Shown in pieces: positions 48,107 through 56,553 of a stretch of 64,000 bases of DNA (positions within the stretch are counted from its first letter, which is position 1; every line of letters starts with the position of its first letter). The notes beneath the pieces were generated by a model. It searched no databases. It was not told the DNA's origin and worked only from the letters and a program-made list of their open reading frames with translations. Source of the DNA: Candidatus Woesearchaeota archaeon (GTDB taxonomy: Archaea > Nanobdellota > Nanobdellia > Woesearchaeales > JACPJR01); the NCBI GenBank assembly GCA_016187565.1, contig JACPJR010000004.1:1-64000 (forward strand). Reading direction: 5' to 3'. A program made the translations under genes and the position numbers.

Positions 48107-50393
48107 AACCTATCGAACAATTGCTCTGTCGTCTTTTAGCAATAAAGAGAAGAGTACTATTATCGAAGCTCGTGGAGAGGATATTCCCTTCTTAGTTAAG
48201 CAATTCCAAGAACAGGGGAAACCAACTTTCGGTTTAACAGGCGAGGACCTTTTTAAAGAGTATCTTCTCAAAGATAAGAATACATCGTTGCGTGTTATTA
48301 AGAAGATCACCTGGGACGATCCTGCTGCCTGTTTTAGAAAGCCAACACTTTGTTTTATAGGGCCAGATACTAAAGATCTTTTGTCTTTACCAAAAGTTGC
48401 AAAGGTTTGCGTTGCAGCAAAGTATAAACGATTGGCTAAGCGATATCTTAATTTCTTAGAGAGAAAGGGTTTTGCATTTCAAAAGATTTACATCAATGGA
48501 TGTGTCGAGACAACCTGTCAAGAGGGTATTGCTGATGTTATTATTGACATTGTTTATACCGGTAATTCGCTCAAGAAATTTGGCCTCAAGGTGTATGACA
48601 CCATTTTTCAAAGTGATTTTGTGATTATTGGTGCTGATAATACAGAACAAAATACACCAACTCCACGATCAGTTGTACAGACGTTAAAAGTGTATGACCC
48701 TCCGTTGGAACAACGGCAAGGGAAACTCTGTCTGGACTTTAATGAGAACACCAGAGGATGTTCACCTCAAGTGATAAAGGCACTTAAAAAAATAAACATG
48801 TTTACTGTTTCCCAATATCCTGAATATAAGGAATTTACCAAAGAGCTGGCGTCATTTCTCATCATTCCTCCATCAAATCTTCGGATAACAAATGCTACTG
48901 ATGAGGCTATTAAACTGATCATGGATACCTATCTGACAAAAGATGATGAAGTCATTATTCCGCAACCAACCTTTGCTCTCTTTCAACTGTATGCAACTCT
49001 CAGCGAGGCAAAAATTATTTCTGTGCTGTACAACAACGATTTGAGTTTTCCTACCGATGCTGTTCTTGAGAAAATAAATGATAAAACAAAGCTTATTGTT
49101 CTTGTTAACCCAAATAATCCCACAGGAACAGTAATTTCAGAAGAGGATATTCTCCGGATACTCACCAAAGCAAGAAAAAGTATGGTACTTATCGATGAAG
49201 CTTATTACCAGTACTACGGTAAAAGTTCTATGGGTTTAATTGAAAAATACCCTAATCTTATTATTATCCAAACATTTTCAAAAGCATTTGGTCTTGCAGG
49301 GCTACGTCTCGGATATATTATTGCGTCAGCAGAAATTATCAACAACCTTAAAAAAGCCTCCTCTCCCTACAGTGTCAATGCACTTGCTCTTGTTGCAGCA
49401 CGAGCAGCTTTACAGGACCTTGATTTTGTTGATAGCTATGTTAGTGAAGTAAAAGTAAATCGCGAAAGGCTCATGAAAGAGCTTACTGGACTTGGTTTAC
49501 AGGTCTTTGCTTCACAAGCAAATTTTCTCGTGGTTAATGCAGGATCCAGGTGTAACGAACTATGTGAAAAACTTAAACAACAGAATATTCTCGTAAGGAA
49601 TCGAACAAGCTATCCGCTGTTACAGAACTGCGTAAGGATTGGCGTTGGAACAAAAAAACAAGGTGATCAACTCTTAGGTGCGCTTAAGAATATTCTTCCA
49701 CAAAAGATACTCCTCTTTGACATGGATGGAGTTCTTGTTGATGTCCGTCAATCCTATCGAAGAGCAATACAAGAAACCGCAGCGTTCTTTACGCAAGCGC
49801 GTATTGATCCGAGCGAGATAGAACAACTCAAGAGACAAGGGGGCTACAATAACGACTGGGATCTTACTGAGGCACTCATTCTTAAACGAGGAATAACAAT
49901 TCCAAAGCAACTGATCATTGAAACATTCCAAGAGATTTACTGGGGAAATGAGACTACTCGTGGATATATTGAAGACGAGAAATGGTTATTTTCCCAAGAC
50001 ACGCTTGAACAATTGTACAAAAATTATCGTTTAGGGATTGTTACCGGAAGGCCACGACAAGAGGCAACCTTTATTTTAGAAAAGTTTGCGGTTGCCCCAT
50101 TTTTTGATACGGTTATTGTAATGGAGGATTATCCTTCTGAAAAGGCAAAACCAAATCCTTATCCACTGCGACTTGCTCTCCAGCGTCTGGGAAAGAAAAG
50201 TATACAAAAGACAGCCCTGTATTTGGGGGATAATATTGATGATATCATTGCTGCACAGCGAGCAGGAATTCGTGCAATAGGCATTCTGTCAGGAAACGAC
50301 CAAAGCAATCAAGGATTACAGAAAAAATTCCTGCAGCAAGGTGCACAGCAAGTTCTTGAAGATGTCAATGCAATAACAAAGGTGATCGTATGA
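48057..50393 (+). CDS. hisG/hisC: Trifunctional HisG-HisC-HAD phosphatase fusion
   Basis: 778 residues. Domain 1 (about 1-205) is ATP phosphoribosyltransferase: EARGEDIPFLVKQF, FGLTGEDLF and the PRPP loop GIADVIIDIVYTGNSL. Domain 2 (about 220-550) is histidinol-phosphate aminotransferase: LDFNENTRG, VNPNNPTG, DEAYYQYYG and the PLP Lys409 in TFSKAFGLAGLRLGY. Domain 3 (about 551-778) is a HAD phosphatase with FDMDGVLVD (Asp555, Asp557), GIVTGRP and LGDNIDDIIAAQRAG, probably the histidinol-phosphatase. The only in-frame start is TTG 48057 or GTGs from 48063. The better SD-ATG (48044) is out of frame. hisB follows with ATGA overlap. Confidence 0.88.
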   Translation: MTVVVVFIIVPKNTGLETYRTIALSSFSNKEKSTIIEARGEDIPFLVKQFQEQGKPTFGLTGEDLFKEYLLKDKNTSLRVIKKITWDDPAACFRKPTLCFIGPDTKDLLSLPKVAKVCVAAKYKRLAKRYLNFLERKGFAFQKIYINGCVETTCQEGIADVIIDIVYTGNSLKKFGLKVYDTIFQSDFVIIGADNTEQNTPTPRSVVQTLKVYDPPLEQRQGKLCLDFNENTRGCSPQVIKALKKINMFTVSQYPEYKEFTKELASFLIIPPSNLRITNATDEAIKLIMDTYLTKDDEVIIPQPTFALFQLYATLSEAKIISVLYNNDLSFPTDAVLEKINDKTKLIVLVNPNNPTGTVISEEDILRILTKARKSMVLIDEAYYQYYGKSSMGLIEKYPNLIIIQTFSKAFGLAGLRLGYIIASAEIINNLKKASSPYSVNALALVAARAALQDLDFVDSYVSEVKVNRERLMKELTGLGLQVFASQANFLVVNAGSRCNELCEKLKQQNILVRNRTSYPLLQNCVRIGVGTKKQGDQLLGALKNILPQKILLFDMDGVLVDVRQSYRRAIQETAAFFTQARIDPSEIEQLKRQGGYNNDWDLTEALILKRGITIPKQLIIETFQEIYWGNETTRGYIEDEKWLFSQDTLEQLYKNYRLGIVTGRPRQEATFILEKFAVAPFFDTVIVMEDYPSEKAKPNPYPLRLALQRLGKKSIQKTALYLGDNIDDIIAAQRAGIRAIGILSGNDQSNQGLQKKFLQQGAQQVLEDVNAITKVIV

Positions 50394-51055
50394 AAGAGAC
50401 GAGCAAAAGCGTAAGCAACAATAAGGCTAGCAATATGAGTAATACCATGAACGATACAAAAGGTACCATGAGGCAAACAGTCATTGAAAGAGCAACAAAG
50501 GAAACACAGATTTCTCTTAATCTGAACATTGATGGTACAGGGAACTACACCATAGAAACTCCTATTGGCTTTTTTACGCACATGCTTGAATCCTTTACCA
50601 AGCATGGTCTTTTTGATATAACCATGAAGGCTCAGGGCGATAGAGACGTAGATCAGCATCACACGATTGAAGATTGCGGCATTGTGTTAGGCCAAGCCTT
50701 TAAGCAAGCACTCGGAGAAAAAAAAGGAATCAACCGATCAGGATATTTTGTTTACCCTATGGATGATGCGCTTGCTGTTGTCGCGCTTGACATCAGTGGA
50801 AGGCCCTATCTTCGCTTTGATGCAACCTTTACTCGGAGATTTTGTGGAGGGTTTGATACTGACACCTTGGAGGATTTTTTTTATGGATTTTCCGTAGGAC
50901 TTCAAGCGAATATAGCTGTACAGATGCCATACGGAAGGAGCGATCACCACAAGATAGAGGCTATCTTCAAAGCTTTTGCTAAGGCCATGAAGATGGCATG
51001 TGCCATTGAGCTACGAGCAAAAGAAAAGATTCCAAGCACGAAGGGAATACTATGA
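50390..51055 (+). CDS. hisB: Imidazoleglycerol-phosphate dehydratase HisB
   Basis: 221 residues. The metal-binding motifs DQHHTIEDCG and SDHHKIEAIFKAF with HMLESFTKHGLFD define HisB, which dehydrates IGP in step 6 of the pathway. The fold begins at RQTVIERATKETQ; about 26 Ser/Asn-rich residues precede it. The ATG overlaps the upstream stop (ATGA), but ATGs at 50435, 50447 and 50468 are possible starts. There is no fused phosphatase, consistent with the HAD domain in the first gene. Confidence 0.94.
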   Translation: MKETSKSVSNNKASNMSNTMNDTKGTMRQTVIERATKETQISLNLNIDGTGNYTIETPIGFFTHMLESFTKHGLFDITMKAQGDRDVDQHHTIEDCGIVLGQAFKQALGEKKGINRSGYFVYPMDDALAVVALDISGRPYLRFDATFTRRFCGGFDTDTLEDFFYGFSVGLQANIAVQMPYGRSDHHKIEAIFKAFAKAMKMACAIELRAKEKIPSTKGIL

Positions 51056-51693
51056 TAGCCATCATTGATTATGGAGCAGGGAACTTGAGAAGTCTCACCA
51101 ATGCATTTGATTACTTGAGAAAGGAGAGCATCATCACTGATGATCCAAAGGTAATCATGAATGCAGACCGTCTTATTCTCCCTGGTGATGGTTCTTTTGG
51201 CTATATGATGGAAACTGTGAAGAAAAAAGATCTTATTAACCCTATTCAAAAATTCATCATGAGTGGTAAACCATTTTTAGGGATTTGTTTGGGGCTTCAG
51301 GCATTGTTTGAAGAAAGTGAAGAAAGTCCTGGCAGTAAAGGATTGTGCATCTTTAAAGGAAAGGTAGTGAGGTTTCGCAAAGGGAAAGTGCCGCAGATCG
51401 GTTGGAATCGTATTGTCCCAACCAAAAAGCCACAATCACGGGGATCAATATCACAAGGATCAATGCAGCCAATGCAACCTCTCTTTAAAGAAGATTTTAT
51501 GTATTTTGTCAACTCTTACTATGTTGTTCTAGAGGATCGTTCACTCATTGCAGCTACCACTGATTACTATGGCACCTTTGTCAGTGCGATTCAGGCTAAA
51601 AGCGTCACTGTGAACGTCACTGCACTGCAATTCCACCCTGAAAAAAGTGGAAACCCTGGACTTCGATTACTGAAACGGTGGTTACAATGCTAA
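51052..51693 (+). CDS. hisH: Imidazole glycerol phosphate synthase glutaminase HisH
   Basis: 213 residues. Class I glutaminase: [12 protein letters not shown] at the start, nucleophile Cys in [12 protein letters not shown], and the His-Glu pair in LQFHPEKSG. It supplies ammonia to HisF. It overlaps hisB and hisF. Between VPQIGWNRI and [11 protein letters not shown] is a Ser/Gln-rich insert ([14 protein letters not shown]). Confidence 0.94.
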   Translation: MIAIIDYGAGNLRSLTNAFDYLRKESIITDDPKVIMNADRLILPGDGSFGYMMETVKKKDLINPIQKFIMSGKPFLGICLGLQALFEESEESPGSKGLCIFKGKVVRFRKGKVPQIGWNRIVPTKKPQSRGSISQGSMQPMQPLFKEDFMYFVNSYYVVLEDRSLIAATTDYYGTFVSAIQAKSVTVNVTALQFHPEKSGNPGLRLLKRWLQC

Positions 51694-52442
51694 CGAAAAG
51701 AATAATTCCTTGTTTAGATGTCAACAATGGACAAACCGTAAAAGGCACTGGTTTTGTTAATCTGAGGTACGCTGGTGATCCGGTGAAGCTGGCGAGAAAA
51801 TATTATGATGAAGGGGCTGATGAAATAGTCCTTCTCGATATAACTGCTTCCTCTAAAGAGCGAAAAACCATGATAGATGTTGTCGAAAAAGTTGCAAAGC
51901 AGATTTTCATTCCGTTTACTGTAGGAGGAGGAATACGTACAATAGAAGATATACGGGCTTTGCTTAATGCCGGTGCTGATAAAGTTTCAATAAACACAGC
52001 TGCTGTTAAAAATCCTGACCTCATCAAAGAAGCATCAGCAATATTTGGAAGCCAATGTATTGTCGTAGCTATTGATGCTAAAAAAACAGCCGGTAGATGG
52101 CAAGTTTTCATCAATGGTGGTAAAGACATAACAGCACTAGAGGTAATGCCGTGGGCTAAAAAAATGCAACTCCTCGGAGCAGGGGAAATCCTTCTTACTT
52201 CCATTGATCAGGATGGAACAAAAAAAGGATATGATCTGGCATTAGTACGGCAAATCGCAGAGGCTGTTACTATCCCCGTTATTGCATCAGGAGGTGTAGG
52301 ATCTCTGCCAGATATTCTTGAGGGGTTTACCAAAGGAAAGGCAGATGCAGCACTGGTAGCTTCACTCTTCCACTATAACGCGTATACTGTTCGAGAGGTT
52401 AAGGAATATCTTCAGGGAAATGGAATCGAGGTAGTACTATGA
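51687..52442 (+). CDS. hisF: Imidazole glycerol phosphate synthase cyclase HisF
   Basis: 251 residues from ATG 51687, within the end of hisH. The TIM barrel has catalytic Asp in [15 protein letters not shown] and in [13 protein letters not shown], phosphate motifs VGGGIRT and ASGGVGS. HisF forms imidazoleglycerol phosphate and AICAR from PRFAR and ammonia. The frame is also open from GTG 51678, which would add three residues. The hisA-I-E start overlaps its stop (ATGA). Confidence 0.95.
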   Translation: MLTKRIIPCLDVNNGQTVKGTGFVNLRYAGDPVKLARKYYDEGADEIVLLDITASSKERKTMIDVVEKVAKQIFIPFTVGGGIRTIEDIRALLNAGADKVSINTAAVKNPDLIKEASAIFGSQCIVVAIDAKKTAGRWQVFINGGKDITALEVMPWAKKMQLLGAGEILLTSIDQDGTKKGYDLALVRQIAEAVTIPVIASGGVGSLPDILEGFTKGKADAALVASLFHYNAYTVREVKEYLQGNGIEVVL

Positions 52443-53695
52443 TTATTCCAAGTATTGATATCATGCATGGAAAGGCAGTTCAACTACGACAAGGCAAGGA
52501 AAAGGTATTGGAACGAGACGATGTGTTAGCGTTAGCTAAACAATTTTCTATCTATGGCGAGATCGTTGTTGTTGACCTAGATGCTGCATTCGGAAAAGGT
52601 GACAATAGTGCATTAATCAAAGAGATTTGCAAGAGAGCGTCATGTAGAGTTGGCGGGGGTATACGAACCTATGAAAAGGCAACCGAGTTACTCCAAACAG
52701 GAGCAAAAAAAATAGTGATTGGTACAATGGCAACGCCGGAATTCTTAAAAAAATTACCTAAAGATCGCTTGGTTGTTGCATTGGACACCAAAGATAACGT
52801 TGTTGTCAATGAAGGTTGGACAAAAAAAACTACAATGACGCCAGAACAAATGCTCCGTGAACTAGAGGGTTATTGTTCCGAGTTTCTGTTCACCAATGTT
52901 AATGACGAAGGATTAATGCAAGGTATTGATTTCACCAGGATCTGTGAACTACGCAGTGCTACTCGAAATAACTTTACCGTCGCTGGTGGTATTACGACAA
53001 TAGATGATATAAAGAATATTGAAAGTATCAAGGCCAATGCACAGATCGGTATGGCACTGTATACCGGCAAGATTAATCTTAGCGAGGCATTTATAGCTCT
53101 CTTGGACTTTGATAAAAATAATGGGCTTATCCCAACAATTGTTCAGGAAAGTAGTGGACAATGTAATTGGCAACGTGACGGGCAAGTCCTCATGCTTGGG
53201 TTTTCAACACCAGAATCGTTGCGGATGAGTTTGGAATCAGGGAAAGCAACCTATTACAGCAGATCACGAAAAAAAATATGGGTCAAGGGAGAAACCTCAG
53301 GAAATTATCAAGATCTGGTAACCGTACACTATGACTGTGACCGAGATGCCCTTTTGTTTAAGGTACGTCAAAAAAACAGTGCATGCCATGAGGGAACCTA
53401 CTCCTGTTTCGGCAACCGAGAATTTAGCATTGATGAGCTCTATGAGCTTATTGCACAGAGGATCAATAATCCACAGGAGGCTCCACCTAAATCATATACC
53501 GTTACGGTAGCGCGTGATGAAACTCTACTCAAGGAGAAAATTCTTGAGGAAACGCAAGAGATTATTAATTATACGGACAGAGAAAATCTTATTTGGGAGA
53601 TTGCAGACTTAACCTATTTTGTGATGGTTCTCATGGCTAAAAAGAATATTTCATTAACTGATATCAAAAATGAGTTATGGAGGAGAAGGAAATGA
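52439..53695 (+). CDS. hisA/hisI/hisE: Trifunctional HisA-HisI-HisE fusion
   Basis: 418 residues. Residues 1 to about 225 are His[18 protein letters not shown] (catalytic Asp), [21 protein letters not shown] and VAGGITT. Residues about 230-330 are phosphoribosyl-AMP cyclohydrolase: [48 protein letters not shown] and [11 protein letters not shown] with zinc Cys. Residues about 345-418 are PR-ATP pyrophosphatase: EEIQE-like [23 protein letters not shown]. The protein would carry out steps 2, 3 and 4. HisA and HisI-HisE are usually separate genes; I do not know another HisA-I-E fusion. The hisD start overlaps the stop. Confidence 0.92.
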   Translation: MIIPSIDIMHGKAVQLRQGKEKVLERDDVLALAKQFSIYGEIVVVDLDAAFGKGDNSALIKEICKRASCRVGGGIRTYEKATELLQTGAKKIVIGTMATPEFLKKLPKDRLVVALDTKDNVVVNEGWTKKTTMTPEQMLRELEGYCSEFLFTNVNDEGLMQGIDFTRICELRSATRNNFTVAGGITTIDDIKNIESIKANAQIGMALYTGKINLSEAFIALLDFDKNNGLIPTIVQESSGQCNWQRDGQVLMLGFSTPESLRMSLESGKATYYSRSRKKIWVKGETSGNYQDLVTVHYDCDRDALLFKVRQKNSACHEGTYSCFGNREFSIDELYELIAQRINNPQEAPPKSYTVTVARDETLLKEKILEETQEIINYTDRENLIWEIADLTYFVMVLMAKKNISLTDIKNELWRRRK

Positions 53696-54993
53696 AAATC
53701 ATACCGTCTACTGCTTTGGATGAGAAATTTTATGCCTATGCTGAGACAGAGGAACTTGCAATAGTCAAACAGATACTTAACGAAGTTAAAATCAATGGGG
53801 ATGAGGCTGTTTTGAAATACACTGAAAAATTTGATAGACAACAACTGAAGAGTTTAGAGTTGTCTCAGGAGCAGATAAAAAAAGCGTACGAGAAGGTTGA
53901 TAAAAAAACATTGTCCATGCTAAAAAAAGCAAGGGAAAATATACGGTACTTTGCCGAGAAACAGTTTGCGCAATATACAAACTTTGAAACAACAAAGGAC
54001 GAGGTCATTCTTGGACAACAGATAATTCCCTTAACAAGGGTTGGCTGCTATGTTCCTGGTGGGAGATATCCTTTGCCATCTTCAGCACTGATGAGTGTTA
54101 TTCCTGCAAAGGTTGCTGGCGTCAAAGAAATTATTGTTTGTTCTCCAAAAATAGCGCCCATAACGATTGTGGCAGCAAATCTTGCAGGAGCAGATAGAAT
54201 CTTTTGTATTGGAGGAATCCAGGCTATTGGGGCAATGGCTTACGGTACAGAATCTGTTCCTCAGGTTGATAAGATTGTAGGTCCGGGGAATAAATATGTA
54301 ACCGCAGCCAAGAAAGAGGTTTTTGGCATTGTTGGCATCGACTTTATAGCTGGCCCTAGTGAAGTTCTTATCATTGCTGATGAGACCGGAAATCCAGAGT
54401 TTATAGCCGCTGATTTACTTGCTCAAGCAGAGCACGATCCTGATGCTCGAGTTGACGTACTAACAACCTCAAAGGAATTGGCGGTTAAGGTTAATGAGCA
54501 AATCAAGATCCAAATAGCGAAATTGAAAACTAAAGACGTTGCTCAATTGGCGTTGCAAAATGGCAGTATTATTATTGTCGATAGTTTAGCGACAGCAGTA
54601 ACCATCGCTAATAAACGAGCACCAGAACACCTCGAACTACAGGTAAACAGAAGGGAAAAACAAATGAAAAAACAAGTAAAGAGTGAAGCACAAATTCCAG
54701 AATGGATTCTTGGAAAGCTACAGAATTATGGCTCATTGTTTATTGGAGAAAATAGTGCAGAGGTTTTTGGAGATTATTGTACAGGGACGAACCATATTCT
54801 TCCTACCAATGGCACCGCACGATACCGTGGCGGTTTATCAGTGTATGATTTTATAAAGGTTGTCACCTATCAACAAATGGGGAAAAAAGTTCCTCGGGAA
54901 CTGATAGCTATTGCTGCACAACTCGCCGAGGTTGAAGGCTTAGACGCACACCAGAAAGCTGCTCTTTTTCGTGGAAAAAGTAAATTACAATAA
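53692..54993 (+). CDS. hisD: Histidinol dehydrogenase HisD
   Basis: 433 residues from ATG 53692, which overlaps the upstream stop (ATGA) after GGAGAAGG; an in-frame ATG at 53677 is less likely. HisD features: [35 protein letters not shown], and the catalytic Glu-His in APEHLELQV. It oxidises histidinol to histidine in two NAD-dependent steps with zinc. It closes the operon: all ten biosynthetic steps are encoded in 48057-54993. Confidence 0.96.
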   Translation: MKIIPSTALDEKFYAYAETEELAIVKQILNEVKINGDEAVLKYTEKFDRQQLKSLELSQEQIKKAYEKVDKKTLSMLKKARENIRYFAEKQFAQYTNFETTKDEVILGQQIIPLTRVGCYVPGGRYPLPSSALMSVIPAKVAGVKEIIVCSPKIAPITIVAANLAGADRIFCIGGIQAIGAMAYGTESVPQVDKIVGPGNKYVTAAKKEVFGIVGIDFIAGPSEVLIIADETGNPEFIAADLLAQAEHDPDARVDVLTTSKELAVKVNEQIKIQIAKLKTKDVAQLALQNGSIIIVDSLATAVTIANKRAPEHLELQVNRREKQMKKQVKSEAQIPEWILGKLQNYGSLFIGENSAEVFGDYCTGTNHILPTNGTARYRGGLSVYDFIKVVTYQQMGKKVPRELIAIAAQLAEVEGLDAHQKAALFRGKSKLQ

Positions 54994-55007
54994 TATATAT
55001 AGCAATA

Positions 55008-55017
55008 ATTTTATATA
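55008..55017 (+). promoter_or_regulatory. TATA box for the gene at 55040
   Basis: TTTTATATAG lies about 23-32 nt before ATG 55040. A leaderless transcript is expected. Confidence 0.45.
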
Positions 55018-55039
55018 GCATCTCTTCATTCCTTACATC

Positions 55040-55666
55040 ATGGCCATTGTCCGATTTTACCAACTAAAAACAACAGATCCATTAGCGTACGAAGGTTTGA
55101 GTCAGTATTTGAAAGAAAGACTCTTAGAGCCACAATCGCCGGTATCAGGGGATAGTACTTCTCTACAGGAACCTGAATTTACCGTACTGATGAATACGAC
55201 AGATGTACGACGACGTTGGTTTCCTCTAAGAAGTGAGACTTCGGTCGATCTGGTAGTGAGTGGAACTGAAAGCATGGTTGGTGATCTTGAGGCATATATC
55301 CGTACAAGAGATACGATCTCTTTAATAAGCAGACAAACCGTTACTCAAGCGGCTCTTGTTTTTAATGCACATTATTATTCATCATCTCCCCCTAAAAACC
55401 GTTGCCAAGTGTATGCTGAACAACTTGAAGAACTGAAAGCCAGATCTTTCCCTAATGTCACTCTTTGGAAAAGTGATAATTTAGGTTACCCCTTCAGAGA
55501 AGCGAGTTTTGTTATTACTGGTCCTATTCATGAAGTCTGTGGATTTCGGGAAACACTTTCTGCACCAGGAATGGTAATGATAGCGGGAAGTACTCGTGTT
55601 TTATTTCCTTATACCCAGCAGCATTCTCATCCGGTCTCTGGGCAACCGTTGGGGAGAACACTCTAA
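55040..55666 (+). CDS. Hypothetical protein, 208 aa
   Basis: Family not recognised. Soluble, mixed alpha/beta. It contains repeated-looking segments in which a hydrophobic strand precedes basic residues (MAIVRFYQLK; FVITGPIHEVCGF; MVMIAGSTRVLFPY). No membrane segment or catalytic motif is evident. It sits between the his operon and tbp with its own TATA box. Confidence 0.55.
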   Translation: MAIVRFYQLKTTDPLAYEGLSQYLKERLLEPQSPVSGDSTSLQEPEFTVLMNTTDVRRRWFPLRSETSVDLVVSGTESMVGDLEAYIRTRDTISLISRQTVTQAALVFNAHYYSSSPPKNRCQVYAEQLEELKARSFPNVTLWKSDNLGYPFREASFVITGPIHEVCGFRETLSAPGMVMIAGSTRVLFPYTQQHSHPVSGQPLGRTL

Positions 55667-55701
55667 GGCCATTACAGACAGCTAAACCTCCACAGGAAAT
55701 C

Positions 55702-55851
55702 ATGGGGTGTTCCTTTTTAGACCGGTGTTTGGCTTCTCTTTTTTATCGTCGGCAGTCTCGACGAGAGCAATCTCCACAAGAAATTCAGGAGGTATCACTC
55801 CTCAAAGAATTATGTTTTAAAAAATATATTTCAGAACCGCAGAATTTATAA
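55702..55851 (+). CDS. Possible small protein, 49 aa
   Basis: ATG 55702 to TAA 55849-55851, preceded by AGGAAATC. The frame is Ser/Arg/Gln-rich with three Cys (MGCSFLDRCL and LCFKKY). It runs into the tbp promoter region. It may be a real small gene or chance; no family recognised. Confidence 0.3.
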   Translation: MGCSFLDRCLASLFYRRQSRREQSPQEIQEVSLLKELCFKKYISEPQNL

Positions 55852-55855
55852 ATGT

Positions 55856-55883
55856 TTCCCCCTTACCTTTATAAATGGGGGAA
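55856..55883. promoter_or_regulatory. tbp promoter: TATA box enclosed by an inverted repeat
   Basis: TTCCCCC (55856-55862) and GGGGGAA (55877-55883) flank CTTTATAAAT, the TATA box about 50 nt before the tbp ATG. Repeat arms directly bracketing a TATA box could serve as an operator, for example for TBP feedback. Confidence 0.5.
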
Positions 55884-55923
55884 GTTACCGTAATGGTTTA
55901 AAACGTCATATGGAGGGATTTAC

Positions 55924-56463
55924 ATGGCTAAAAAGGACATTGAAGTCGTAAACATTGTTGTTTCAACATCATTAAAGCATGATATACCCTTGGAAAAGAT
56001 GGCTGCGACTCTTTCTAACACAGAATACAATCCAGAACAGTTTCCTGGCCTTGTTATTCGTATAAAAGAGCCTAAAACCTCTGCTTTGATCTTTAGCTCA
56101 GGTAAAGTAGTCTGTACTGGAGCAAGGAGCATGCAAAAGGTTCATGAATCAATTAAAAAGATCATTAAGAGCTTGGAAAAGATCAATGTAAAGATCACGA
56201 TTGAGCCTGAGGTTACTATTCAAAATATCGTTGCCTCTGGCTCTGTCGGCATGGATTTGAACCTAAATACCCTTGCCATGAAACTTGAAAATACTGAATA
56301 TGAACCAGAGCAATTTCCTGGCCTGGTCTATAAACTTCCTAAGGCAAAGGCAACCTTCTTGCTCTTCAGTAATGGTAAAGTCGTCTGTACTGGGACGAAA
56401 TCAGAGGAAGAGGTTCATGCAGCATTGGATATGCTCATTGAGAACCTTAAGAAGGTTAAATAA
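55924..56463 (+). CDS. tbp: TATA-box-binding protein TBP
   Basis: 179 residues. The saddle is formed by two direct repeats (about 7-85 and 97-175), each with EQFPGLV and a strand-rich LIFSSGKVVCTGA or LLFSNGKVVCTGT. TBP binds TATA boxes and recruits TFB and RNA polymerase. GGAGGG precedes ATG 55924. Single copy in this window. Confidence 0.97.
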   Translation: MAKKDIEVVNIVVSTSLKHDIPLEKMAATLSNTEYNPEQFPGLVIRIKEPKTSALIFSSGKVVCTGARSMQKVHESIKKIIKSLEKINVKITIEPEVTIQNIVASGSVGMDLNLNTLAMKLENTEYEPEQFPGLVYKLPKAKATFLLFSNGKVVCTGTKSEEEVHAALDMLIENLKKVK

Positions 56464-56553
56464 TCCCTCATCAAGATCTCGATAAATTTTCAATGCATGG
56501 TAGCGGTAGCGCTTGTAAGGTGTAAAAGAAGAGTGAAATTTGAGTGAATTTCG

